Source: Skeletonema tropicum
Taxonomy: Eukaryota > Bacillariophyta > Thalassiosirophyceae > Thalassiosirales > Thalassiosiraceae
NCBI GenBank assembly: GCA_037178625.1
Contig: JAWZXG010000026.1
Location: 310,001 to 374,000, forward strand
Direction of reading: 5' to 3'
Length of the DNA stretch: 64,000 nucleotides
Below the pieces are notes generated by a model. That model was given only the letters and a program-made list of their open reading frames with translations. It had not been told where the DNA came from and searched no databases. Every line of letters starts with the position of its first letter. Positions within the stretch are counted from its first letter, which is position 1. This document shows positions 1 to 9,059 of the stretch, piece by piece. The position numbers and the translations under genes are program-made.

Positions 1-163
1 TCTTGCATGCATAAAAATTAAAGTGCTCTGAAGGCTTCCTCTCACGGTAACATCTGGCGAACCGAACCCCCGAAATGTGTACAATAACTACTAGCTAACC
101 TACAGAAATAGCACAGCTAACTGCAAAACCGATATCCCAAAGGCTCGTACTTTTCACTCATCA

Positions 164-741
164 GTGCAAGCACTGGACCTTGGTTCTTGCTCGTCATCGC
201 CTCTGTCCTTCTCTGCGCTCAAGGGATACAGTGAGATAGATGGTCCGATGCAACCTTCCAGACAACAACAGAGAGACTGGGGGAGTACTGTGAGGAGAAA
301 GAATGGGATCTTAGGAGTCCGGGAGATATACGTCCCGATCAACCGAGGTATGAGCCATTGGCTGCTACTCAGAGCGGACACAGTGTCAAAGGAGATCAAA
401 CTATGGGACTCTCAGGGACGGAATGATTCAAATCAAATTTACCTCCGGGTGGGGTATCTACGGGTACCAAGGCAAACTCATGGAGTCTCATCGACGACTC
501 TTTGAACTCTCCACGTCAAAGTAATGGATATGGATATGATTGAGGCCTATTTGTGCTGGCCAACGCAACCATCCTGGCGCAAAACCTTCCACTCTGCGAC
601 ACTTCTTACAGCCAGGATGATTTTCAACTCAAAGAAATTAGGATGAGGGTTGCTATGTTGTCATGGTCAAGCAGGACGAACCAGCCCCAGAGTCCCTTCC
701 GCCGCAAGGTTGCCCAGCCTCGCGAGTTCGAAGGTTGGTAA
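164..741 (+). pseudogene. C48 (Ulp1-like) cysteine protease relic, copy A
   Basis: Ulp1/SENP-type proteases cleave SUMO or ubiquitin-like proteins and are often carried by eukaryotic transposons. The first frame (164-505) has VPINRGMSHWLLL with the catalytic-type His followed by Trp, then KLWDSQG with the Asp. A second frame (from about 514) continues with QSNGYGYD, then GLFVLANATILAQNLPL, which matches the family's Gln...Asp-Cys-Gly segment. The Cys codon is TGA (544-546) here. A frameshift separates the two halves. Both lesions are in both copies, so the gene was dead before the duplication, unless TGA is decoded as selenocysteine, which the frameshift makes unlikely. The family call rests on these motifs only. 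Confidence 0.7.
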
Positions 742-1246
742 GCGCAAGAGTGGACACGAGCTGCTCGCAAGCATATAGCAAGCCGGTCAAGGATAGGCAG
801 CCGGGCAAAGTGCCATCGTGCAAAGAGCGTAAAAACGCCGAAGAAAGGACAAACGGATCATTCCAGGAGGCACCAAAACTAGAGGGAAAATCTACGGCGC
901 CGACCCAACTCCAATGCAGCAGACGAAGTCTCTATCGTACTCAACAAGAAAAGGAATGCTGCATCGACTGCTGCTGGAGAATCAATGCTAAATTCAAATG
1001 CTGAGTACCAAAGCTCCCAATAAAGGCCATGCGCCGCGCCAAAATCTTCGTTTTTTGGAACCGGAGCCTTTTTTCAATTTTTTTGTTAGTGAAATGCTCT
1101 AGCTTTGGGTCACAATGGCCAAAATTATATTTTGGGGAGTTGCCTAATATGCTTTTCCAGTATCACCATCCTTTTGTCGACCATGATGGGGGTTCTATAC
1201 ATATGTTGACTGTAAAATAATTCCAATTCTCCGCTGAGAAATGCAT
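742..1246. other. Gene-free stretch after the protease relic (copy A)
   Basis: No gene is supported. Frames over 740-1010 are rich in Lys/Arg and may be the decayed tail of the protease-bearing protein, but stops interrupt each of them. The identical stretch recurs at 11269-11773 in copy B. Confidence 0.5.
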
Positions 1247-1254
1247 GTGAGAGT

Positions 1255-1497
1255 TAGGCCTTTGGATATAGGGGGGCGAAGGGGGAGACCCCCGATATTG
1301 AGGGTTCTGATCTTTTGGCAAAATCGTCTAAATGCTAAATGGGGGTAAAGTGGTCCATATTAGCCAACATTTGGCTAGCTTTACACGGAAATCACGGGAG
1401 TTTCGCTAACTAACCGTCCCCCCCTTCTCGCGGGGGGAATCTGGGGGGGAAATCCCCCCGATAAGGGGTAGGCAAGCCCCCTATATCCAAAGGCCTA
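1255..1497. mobile_element. hAT-like MITE, 243 bp, copy A (intact)
   Basis: Both ends carry the inverted terminal sequence TAGGCCTTTGGATATAGG, read inward from 1255 and on the opposite strand from 1497. The element is flanked by the 8-bp direct repeat GTGAGAGT at 1247-1254 and 1498-1505. It has no coding capacity and is rich in G- and C-runs that can pair internally. An 8-bp target duplication with TA-G starts fits hAT-type non-autonomous elements, although other 8-bp families exist. Confidence 0.85.
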
Positions 1498-1742
1498 GTG
1501 AGAGTCCGCTAGCTTTTTGCTGCGCACAAATTTGGCAGGCCAGCCACCAGCCATCGATCAAAGGTCGGTAGTACCAAGTACCAAGCTCTAGAGAGAGAGA
1601 GAGCACCTTCAAATGCATATCTCGACGAAAATATAAGAGAGTATACTCTCATAATAGTCACCTAAAGGATAGTATCTCGGGACAAGTAGATAGCTTCCAC
1701 TTCCCTCACAACTCACAACACAGTGAAAAAGCCGATGACAAG

Positions 1743-3395
1743 ATGCCGCCACCACGCTGCTGCAAGAAAATCTGGGATTATCGAGGTGCGCCAGAAGCCA
1801 AGGGATACGCCCTGCTAGCAATGGGGCGAGGCGTGTCAGTAATGGCCAACGTCGTTTTCAATGCGGCGCTGCTGGAATTGGCCCAAACGGCTGCGGGTTG
1901 TTTGACTGGGCAGGACAAGGAAGCGGCGGGCGACGATTATGAATGCACCAATAAAGTTTATGGGCAGAATCCATTAGCCCTAATTTCCAACATTGCTGTT
2001 GTGACTGGACTGCTGAGCGCCTTTTTCATGCCCTTCATTGGTGTCATGTTAGATTTTACATCCTACCGTCGATTTATTGGGATTTTATTCTCGGTTGTGT
2101 TTACATGTATTCAAATAATTCAAATATCAATTGGTCCCAAGACGTGGTTTCCAATGGCAATTGTTCAGTCTATCGGGGGATTTTGTTTTGCGGGTATGAT
2201 CATGACGTCGCTAGCTTATTTACCAGAAATATGTGAGGCAGTAGGACAAGAAAAACATTCCAAATACACAGCTAGATTTACAGCCAAACAATTCACTGTT
2301 CAGGCACTATTCTTGATGCTTGTTGGGGGGCTATCATACGCATTGAAAATTTCGAATGACAGCACGTCTACGGCAAGAATGGCCATGGGATTCAATGCCT
2401 TCTTCATTACAATTTTGTTCGGTGTTGGGTGGCACAAGTTCATGCCATCTCGACTGGCCTCTCGATCTCTACCGGAGGGGCACAACGTTGTTACGTATGG
2501 GCTCAAACAAAATTTTAGAACGGCCAAATCTATCTATCGTCAATACAAGAAGGGACTGCTGTGGTTCCTAGTGGCTGAGGTCTTTGCGCAGTCAAGTGTG
2601 GGTGCACTAACAACATTGTCAGTCGTCTATCTCAATGACGTAGTTGGATTAACTACCACGGATGTCAATTTCTTCTTCTTGGTCGTCCTCTTCGGCACAA
2701 TACCCGGTGCTAGTATTGCTCCGATTGTAACAAAACGCTCTAATCCGAACGTGGCGTGGCAATTTTCCATGGTTAGTCTATTCATCACAATTGTTACCGG
2801 GGCATTTACGTTGGGCGATGCGCCAAATAAATATCTTTCCTTCATTTGGGGCTATTTTGTCGGACTCAATTTAGGTTGGTAAGTTATGACAGAGCATATC
2901 TCTCGATTGTGTTTTCATGTTTTAGGATTCATCTAAAAATCATTCGCTCTCATTTGCTGTACCCGATCCAGGTTCTACCCCACCGAGAATCTCTTCTTCT
3001 CTTGTGTACTCCCAAAAGGATCCGAAGCAGAAATTGCAGGCTTTCGAGTTATAAGCAGCATGATTCTCTCATGGCTGCCTCCTCTCCTCTTTAGTTTGAT
3101 GGTATCTAATGGGATTGATCCAAAGGTAAGTGATCGTCTGATAATGCATTGTGCTACATTTCATTCAATACCATCAATCTAAATCTTTATTATTCAGTGG
3201 GGAATGTTGGCTATGGCTGGTTTCGAAATTTTTGCTGCTCTCCTGCTAGCAGTAGGCACTGGAAAATGGGAAGACATCCTATTGGAATCAGGGAGGAGTG
3301 AAACGCAAGAAATCCTATTGGAATCAGGGAGGAATGAAACGCAAGACGTGGAGACTGAAGCTGCGCAAGATGTTGAGATTCCCGATGTTGAATGA
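1743..3395 (+). CDS. MFS transporter, Atg22/UMF1-like (copy A)
   Basis: Predicted polytopic membrane transporter of ~495 aa. Exons are 1743-2878, 2972-3125 and 3198-3395. Both introns are GT-AG (93 and 72 bp), and joining them restores one frame: GW-FYPTENLFF across intron 1 and DPK-WGMLAMAG across intron 2. The first exon has several hydrophobic segments, including ALISNIAVVTGLLSAFFMPF, a SLAYLPEI motif near residue 160 and KQFTVQALFLMLVGG. The second exon has WFYP and GSEAEIAGF followed by SWLPPLLFSLMVSNG. These recall the Atg22 (vacuolar amino-acid effluxer-like) branch of the MFS. The substrate is unknown. Exon 3 has a tandem 36-bp duplication (ILLESGR-ETQ twice) in the hydrophilic tail. 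The start is the first ATG of the long frame. Confidence 0.82.
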
Positions 3396-3461
3396 AAGCC
3401 TAACAATGCATTCATAATATATATGTAAACTAAAGTTCTGCTACTCTATTCTTTTACTCTA

Positions 3462-3639
3462 TTACTTTCGCTCAACTTTTGACATTGGGACCAAACTTGC
3501 CAGTTCCTTCTGCAGCTCCAAAACTCCACCCATCGGTAGTTGCTCTGCACCACGAATATTATTAAATCCTAATCCAGCACGAGCACTAACAAGCATCACG
3601 GGTAGTGAACTCGGCTCACGTGCCAATGCATCGGAAAGT
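3462..3639 (-). pseudogene. Truncated 3' end of EngB-family GTPase gene (copy A)
   Basis: This piece is identical to the last ~58 codons plus stop of the complete gene in copy B, from VRQQLSDALAREPSSLP to the C-terminus. It stops abruptly at 3639, where the duplicated unit ends. It lacks G1-G4, so it cannot encode a GTPase. It serves as a marker of the duplication breakpoint. Confidence 0.9.
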
Positions 3640-4360
3640 GGTTCGTCTACTAGCTAACTGTACGTACTTCGAATCTACTGTACCTCTCGTACATAGAAGA
3701 AGAACAAACGGGATGATATGAGTGGTCTGTCTGCGATACGCAGCCCATTCTTTTTGTGCCCTGGTTCTGAGATCGGACACCTCACATCGGAAAGTGGCGA
3801 AGCGCGCATTTCGCAGCCAACTTCAACTTCAATACATACTTAGATATTCTTGCATGCATAAAAATTAAAGTGCTCTGAAGGCTTCCTCTCACGGTAACAT
3901 CTGGCGAACCGAACCCCCGAAATGTGTACAATAACTACTAGCTAACCTACAGAAATAGCACAGCTAACTGCAAAACCGATATCCCAAAGGCTCGTACTTT
4001 TCACTCATCAGTGCAAGCACTGGACCTTGGTTCTTGCTCGTCATCGCCTCTGTCCTTCTCTGCGCTCAAGGGATACAGTGAGATAGATGGTCCGATGCAA
4101 CCTTCCAGACAACAACAGAGAGACTGGGGGAGTACTGTGAGGAGAAAGAATGGGATCTTAGGAGTCCGGGAGATATACGTCCCGATCAACCGAGGTATGA
4201 GCCATTGGCTGCTACTCAGAGCGGACACAGTGTCAAAGGAGATCAAACTATGGGACTCTCAGGGACGGAATGATTCAAATCAAATTTACCTCCGGGTGGG
4301 GTATCTACGGGTACCAAGGCAAACTCATGGAGTCTCATCGACGACTCTTTGAACTCTCCA

Positions 4361-4377
4361 CGTCAAAGTAATGGATA
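4361..4377. repeat. Target-site duplication, left copy (LINE)
   Basis: cgtcaaagtaatggata at 4361-4377 is repeated exactly at 11041-11057. It occurs once in the empty site at 514-530. Confidence 0.95.
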
Positions 4378-4578
4378 ATAATAATAATAATATAACAGAA
4401 ATTTTAAAGTACGTCTGATTAGCCCTCTAGGGGCGAAATTATGACTAACCAACATGTGTGCTGTGTCGGTAGCATTGATAGTACTCTATACTGCCTCCAC
4501 AACTGTTTCTCAGATCGCACTCCAAGCCAGAAGACCTAAATAGTCTCCTGGCCAGGATTAGTTCAACCATACGGTTGT

Positions 4579-6159
4579 TTACGTCGTCGATTTCTCGAGT
4601 TCATTGAGGACTGCGTCTATTGTCGGCTGTCCCTCCTCACGATACAATACTACTCTATTTGCGTGTTCCTCGGCTTCATCAGCCACACGTTGCCGCTGAG
4701 GTGGCGGTAATGGTGGGCCAAATGCATTGAAGTAGAACGATAAAGTTCGTTGACTTTTCTTCCGCTGTTCTGCTCGCATCTCGACCGCTTGCCTGCCTAT
4801 CTTGAGGTGATGCACCCACATTCGCCTAGTAGCCAAATCCATATTGCTTATTTCGTCAATACTATGATTTGCCCACCGTTGGTGAAAGCCTGGCGGCATC
4901 TCCTCTCGATGTTGACTGTACCATACCAATTGCTCTGCTAAATGTGCACTCTCTATTTGCTTGTCAAATGACTGAGTTCCATGAGCTAGTCTGTTTCGCT
5001 CATGCCACTGCGGTAGTGCAACTTCATACCAGATCAATTTTTGGAGTTGATAAAACTGCTGGTGGGCGTCCCCATGATGAGTACTCTCCAATGCTTGATA
5101 CCATTCTTTTACCAGATATCCTCTGAAGAAGTCATCCCACCCGAGGTCACGTTGTGCTTCCAGTGCTTCCTGGATCCTCGGGTCTTCTGATGTGGTTCGA
5201 ATCTCGCCCCCGTTTGCATATTGTTCTACCAAGTTTGCCACTCTGAGTAGTATTTTTCGTGATATTTTCCGGAGTCCTTTCTTCCGGAGTGCTGCTATAA
5301 TTGCAGCACGTTTCGCAGCCATATCCGGGTGGGAACATTGAAACACGTGTGCTATTGTTTCGTCATCACACTGCCGACAGTTCGGACACTGCGATACTTG
5401 CGTTTCATGTTGCTTCACGTGATTCACTGGGAGGAGGCCATGCATTAGTTTGCAGGTAAATCGCTGCTGGCTAAGGGTACTTTTCCGTCTCACTTCCCCT
5501 ATCGTCATCCAATACACATTGTCATATTGCTCGTCCGTCCATCCGTGTCTTCGCTTGATATATTTCCGGAGGATTGGTTCACGACGCGCTTTGTTGACGT
5601 GGCTTCGCATCCCAGCTGTGATCCACTTATTCCCTATTCGTAAAACTGCTTTTGATCCCTCATACGGCATCTGTAATATTTCTTGCTCAGGTGGTAGTTG
5701 GATGGGATTCTCAATGGCTGCTGCCGTTGTTTCTCCCGCTAATTCGTCGCACGCAATGTTGATCATAGCGTTGTCATCCAATCCATCCAAGTCTTTCTCT
5801 TTTCCCAATGCGCTTTCCGTGGTTTCTAATGAATCGCAGTCACTTTCGTCCGGTTCCGTCTTCTTTTTGGCCGTATCTTGGTGTCCCCGGACGTGCTGAC
5901 TAATTACTCCAAATGGTAACTTCTGCCGTAGATGCTGTATTGCCATCAAAAGATCTCCTTCAGGTTGTATTGTGTCCCGTCCTGTCTTCATTGGCCGATT
6001 ACTCGTAAAAGCACCTGACTCATTATCAAACCATTGAGTAATATCGTCGTCTGGCCCCAATTCTATGCCAAGATATTGTATGTGATACAGCGCTCGATAC
6101 AACCCTTCCAATTCAGCTCGGTACGAGTTTACTGAGCTGACGTTTGTCATCAAAAACAT
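4579..6159 (-). CDS. LINE ORF3: rest of RNase H plus C-terminal zinc knuckle
   Basis: A 526-aa frame that continues the RNase H domain begun in ORF2: NSYRAELEGL with Glu16, TQWFDNESG with Asp45, QHVRGHQD with His93, then INIACDELAGE with a last Asp. Around residues 245-290 is KLMHGLLPVNHVKQH followed by CPNC...C...H...C, the CCHC knuckle usual at LINE C-termini. ORF2 and ORF3 overlap by 10 bases in a -1 relation. The fourth residue is also Met and its ATG overlaps the ORF2 stop as TGATG, so restart after termination is a plausible way to express it. A point-frameshift in a formerly single ORF is the alternative. Confidence 0.85.
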   Translation of the reverse strand: MFLMTNVSSVNSYRAELEGLYRALYHIQYLGIELGPDDDITQWFDNESGAFTSNRPMKTGRDTIQPEGDLLMAIQHLRQKLPFGVISQHVRGHQDTAKKKTEPDESDCDSLETTESALGKEKDLDGLDDNAMINIACDELAGETTAAAIENPIQLPPEQEILQMPYEGSKAVLRIGNKWITAGMRSHVNKARREPILRKYIKRRHGWTDEQYDNVYWMTIGEVRRKSTLSQQRFTCKLMHGLLPVNHVKQHETQVSQCPNCRQCDDETIAHVFQCSHPDMAAKRAAIIAALRKKGLRKISRKILLRVANLVEQYANGGEIRTTSEDPRIQEALEAQRDLGWDDFFRGYLVKEWYQALESTHHGDAHQQFYQLQKLIWYEVALPQWHERNRLAHGTQSFDKQIESAHLAEQLVWYSQHREEMPPGFHQRWANHSIDEISNMDLATRRMWVHHLKIGRQAVEMRAEQRKKSQRTLSFYFNAFGPPLPPPQRQRVADEAEEHANRVVLYREEGQPTIDAVLNELEKSTT

Positions 6160-9059
6160 GCCTTGACATACTCGTTTTGATTAGTTGGGATAATCCATGC
6201 TGCCGCTGCCACATTGTGCACTCGAAGGACAGAACCATCACTACCTGTCTTCTTTGGCTTCATTTCCGTGCCTGGTAGGTGTGTATTTTCGGTCACGTAT
6301 CCCGGAGGCTTAGCTTCCTGCTGTTGCTGTTGTGCCATCTGATACGGACGGCGAGTCCATACACCCTCATCTACCTCTGTCATTTTCATCGGATAACACT
6401 CTAGCGGTATAGCGTTGACGTCACATTCATATTTGTAGAACCCACTTTGCACTGGTTGTTCTGTTAGCTTCTGAATAAAGCTTTCACCAGTGGCTGTCTC
6501 TCCTCGTTTGTAGATCACCCCCTTACCTCGGTAGCAGTCATACCATGTGTTCCGTTTCACCGGAAACCACTTTCCAAGTGGTATGTCAAGTTCCATTGAA
6601 TTGGTGTGGTGGTGGCGACTATCCAATCTATTGCAGAATGTTTCTCGTATACACCTACGAAACAAGGAGAACCACTTCTTCGGAGGGCATGGAATTTGCG
6701 GCCATCTCCAATCAGATCCCGCTACAAAATTGCCCCCCAGCGTTGTATTTCCGATATATTCTCCATTCTCAACCACTAGGTCTGCTAATGTGATCACTCG
6801 CATATAGATACGGACTGCATTGAGCTTTCTCAATATCGATGGCTTTATTTTCCGTCGAATAAATGCTTCCATAATTGATTGATCGCCTTCCCTCTGCAGT
6901 GCTGGGATTGTGGCATCTTCCATCCATATCGTAGCATCTATCTCAGCTAATCGATTTTTCAAGCTCACTAGTAGTCCATTGTCCATATATGTCAGCCTTT
7001 CTTTGTACTCAAACAATGGTGTTATCAGGCCTGACTGCAGTTGCAATTCATCCAATGTGAAGAGAAAATCCTCCGCCAATGTCTTCCCATTTCGGAGCTG
7101 CTTGACAACATACTCTGACTGCAATTCAGTTTGCCTCGAATACATGTCTGGGATTTCCATCCCTCCTTGCTCCATAGGACCTCGGAGCACTGCGTCTGGT
7201 GAGTTCCTATTAAAGTGCATATATGGGAGGAAGTTATTCCGTACGATTGTATCCATCTTTTTGCATTGTTTCTTACTGAATGACGTCAAGTGGAGGACGT
7301 AATCCAATGTTGGCATCAATCGTTGGTAGAGTAGTTGCTTCGTCTCACTTGCTGTCAAGAATCCCAAAGACGTAGACTTGGAAATTCTCCTCAATTTCTC
7401 CATGATGACCTCGTACTCTTGCTTCTGGTTCCCATCGGGGCACAAGTGGTATCCCAACCCTTTATTCGGTTGATTTGGTGACTTAAACTGTATCACTGAC
7501 TTGGCACCTTTATGATCCTCCAGGAGGATTGTTTCATCTATTGCCATGATTGGTTTTAGTTCCCCTCGTACCACTTGCCACGCTAATGCCTGCCACGCAC
7601 ATTTGTGGTAGGCAAGTGATTGGCCTGAATATCGTACGACCTCATTCCACATCGTAGAGCTCAATTTCATCCTTTCAATCAGTTCATCCAGTGGCCGTTC
7701 ACTGTCGTAATCTGCAGAGACATTTCCATCATTATCATCAACGTAGCTTACGTTATGACGCTTCATCATCCGTTCCCCGAAACAACCATGTAATTCCAGG
7801 CCCGGTGCCAATTCTGCGTGCGTTTTCAGGATCCCACTACTACATGCCGTAAACAGCGCCGGATTGTCTGCTTTTCCTTGGATCTCTCCTGAAAGCTGAT
7901 AATCCCCTGGTTCTTCTGAGTATATATCATTCGATACCCCGAGCCCGGTTCTCACATTGCGTTTCATTCCACGTAGTGCTTCCGCTCTTGCTCGCAAGAT
8001 CCCGTCACTGAAGTTCCTTTTCGCCATTTCTATGTTCGACAATGACGGCTGCATTCGATCATAACACGCTATACAGTCATAATACAGCATGCCTATTGTT
8101 GATTTCTTTGCTCGTGCCGCTTCGAATGTTAACAATTTGATCATGGCTGCATCAATTGAGTTTCTATCTTTCCGAGATCCCCACTGTTCGTCTGACAGCT
8201 CCCCAGTAGACTCCATCTTTTTTGAAAACTCTCTTGCAAAAAATTTCAGTGCCGTGTTGAAATCAGCTTCTAATAACCCTATGATTCGGAGTTGGTTTAT
8301 CTGCCGGTTACCTTTTTTCTTTTCCAGCATTACATCCGTCATACTCTTCCATCGTTCAGGGGCGAAACCATATATAAACGGCAGGCTGATCATTATCGAC
8401 AACCAATCTGCAAACTCATTGTCAGCTACCATAGCTTTCCACACCGTATAATGTAGGTCTCCATTAGAAGCAGTCTTTTCTTTGGCTTTTCGGAATGCCT
8501 CTTGCAGTTGAGCAGAAGTTATTGAGCCCACGGTTTCCTCCATTGCTACTTCTTTTTCTGTTTGTTTGAGTTGACTCATCCACGCTGCTAGAGTATCACT
8601 AATCTCCATTTCTTCGTTCGTGGTTGGGTCTACCACTCGATAGTTTCCTTCGAGTATTTGCTTCACCTCCTCAGTTCCCTCCGCACTTATCAATTGCTGT
8701 ACTGGGGGTTGAGTCGATGGCCCCCCTTCCATTGCTACCTGTTGCAAATGCCGTTTGTTCCGTTGTAGTATTTTACCTTCGATAGCCGTTTGGGATGTAA
8801 TTGCCTCCCATTGGAACGGTGATTTGTCAATTATCTCATCTATCTTCAGTGTCTCATTTGTCCCATTTTCTCGGACAATTACTTTGACGGGATATGCATT
8901 CTTATCCGGTACCTTCAATGAATGGTGGGCATAGAATTCTTTTTCCATGATTGGTTTTCCTTGAGACGTTTGTTGTATGACTGCATGCGTTTCAAATACT
9001 CCTTTATCATAATGCATAATGGTACAATTCTTCCATATCTTCAGAGTACAACCACTCAT
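6150..9059 (-). CDS. LINE ORF2: reverse transcriptase with N-part of RNase H
   Basis: A 969-aa protein. Reverse-transcriptase motifs in order: YYDCIACYDRM (Asp328 and Asp334, motif A), GEIQGKADNP (391-400, motif B) and SYVDDND with Asp441 and Asp442 (motif C). Upstream, RIIGLLEADFN is the fingers motif. A thumb/connection region follows to about 900. The C-terminus has SDGSVLRVHNVAAAAW, which resembles the first strand of RNase H with the first catalytic Asp at 941, and then stops. The remaining RNase H residues are in ORF3. The start ATG at 9059 lies within ORF1. An internal ATG (residue 15) sits 10 bases upstream of the ORF1 stop and is an alternative start. Confidence 0.9.
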   Translation of the reverse strand: MSGCTLKIWKNCTIMHYDKGVFETHAVIQQTSQGKPIMEKEFYAHHSLKVPDKNAYPVKVIVRENGTNETLKIDEIIDKSPFQWEAITSQTAIEGKILQRNKRHLQQVAMEGGPSTQPPVQQLISAEGTEEVKQILEGNYRVVDPTTNEEMEISDTLAAWMSQLKQTEKEVAMEETVGSITSAQLQEAFRKAKEKTASNGDLHYTVWKAMVADNEFADWLSIMISLPFIYGFAPERWKSMTDVMLEKKKGNRQINQLRIIGLLEADFNTALKFFAREFSKKMESTGELSDEQWGSRKDRNSIDAAMIKLLTFEAARAKKSTIGMLYYDCIACYDRMQPSLSNIEMAKRNFSDGILRARAEALRGMKRNVRTGLGVSNDIYSEEPGDYQLSGEIQGKADNPALFTACSSGILKTHAELAPGLELHGCFGERMMKRHNVSYVDDNDGNVSADYDSERPLDELIERMKLSSTMWNEVVRYSGQSLAYHKCAWQALAWQVVRGELKPIMAIDETILLEDHKGAKSVIQFKSPNQPNKGLGYHLCPDGNQKQEYEVIMEKLRRISKSTSLGFLTASETKQLLYQRLMPTLDYVLHLTSFSKKQCKKMDTIVRNNFLPYMHFNRNSPDAVLRGPMEQGGMEIPDMYSRQTELQSEYVVKQLRNGKTLAEDFLFTLDELQLQSGLITPLFEYKERLTYMDNGLLVSLKNRLAEIDATIWMEDATIPALQREGDQSIMEAFIRRKIKPSILRKLNAVRIYMRVITLADLVVENGEYIGNTTLGGNFVAGSDWRWPQIPCPPKKWFSLFRRCIRETFCNRLDSRHHHTNSMELDIPLGKWFPVKRNTWYDCYRGKGVIYKRGETATGESFIQKLTEQPVQSGFYKYECDVNAIPLECYPMKMTEVDEGVWTRRPYQMAQQQQQEAKPPGYVTENTHLPGTEMKPKKTGSDGSVLRVHNVAAAAWIIPTNQNEYVKACF

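Larger units (their letters stand above)
1..3639. repeat. Segmental duplication, copy A (uninterrupted)
   Basis: Position 1 matches position 3848, and the offset of 3847 holds for the first ~530 bases. The match continues beyond each insertion in copy B up to 3639 (equivalent to about 18339). Copy A holds a C48-protease relic, a MITE, a transporter gene and the 3' tail of an EngB gene. Identity ends inside the EngB coding region, so copy A has the truncated end. The 209 bases from 3640 to 3847 before copy B are unique in the window. The word catcggaaagtgg occurs at the break (about 3628) and again near 3785, a possible microhomology. The left edge may lie outside the window. Confidence 0.93.

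Noticed and set aside
544..546. Selenocysteine codon in a protease
   Set aside because: Tempting, but the same relic has a frameshift just upstream and no SECIS element could be identified by eye.
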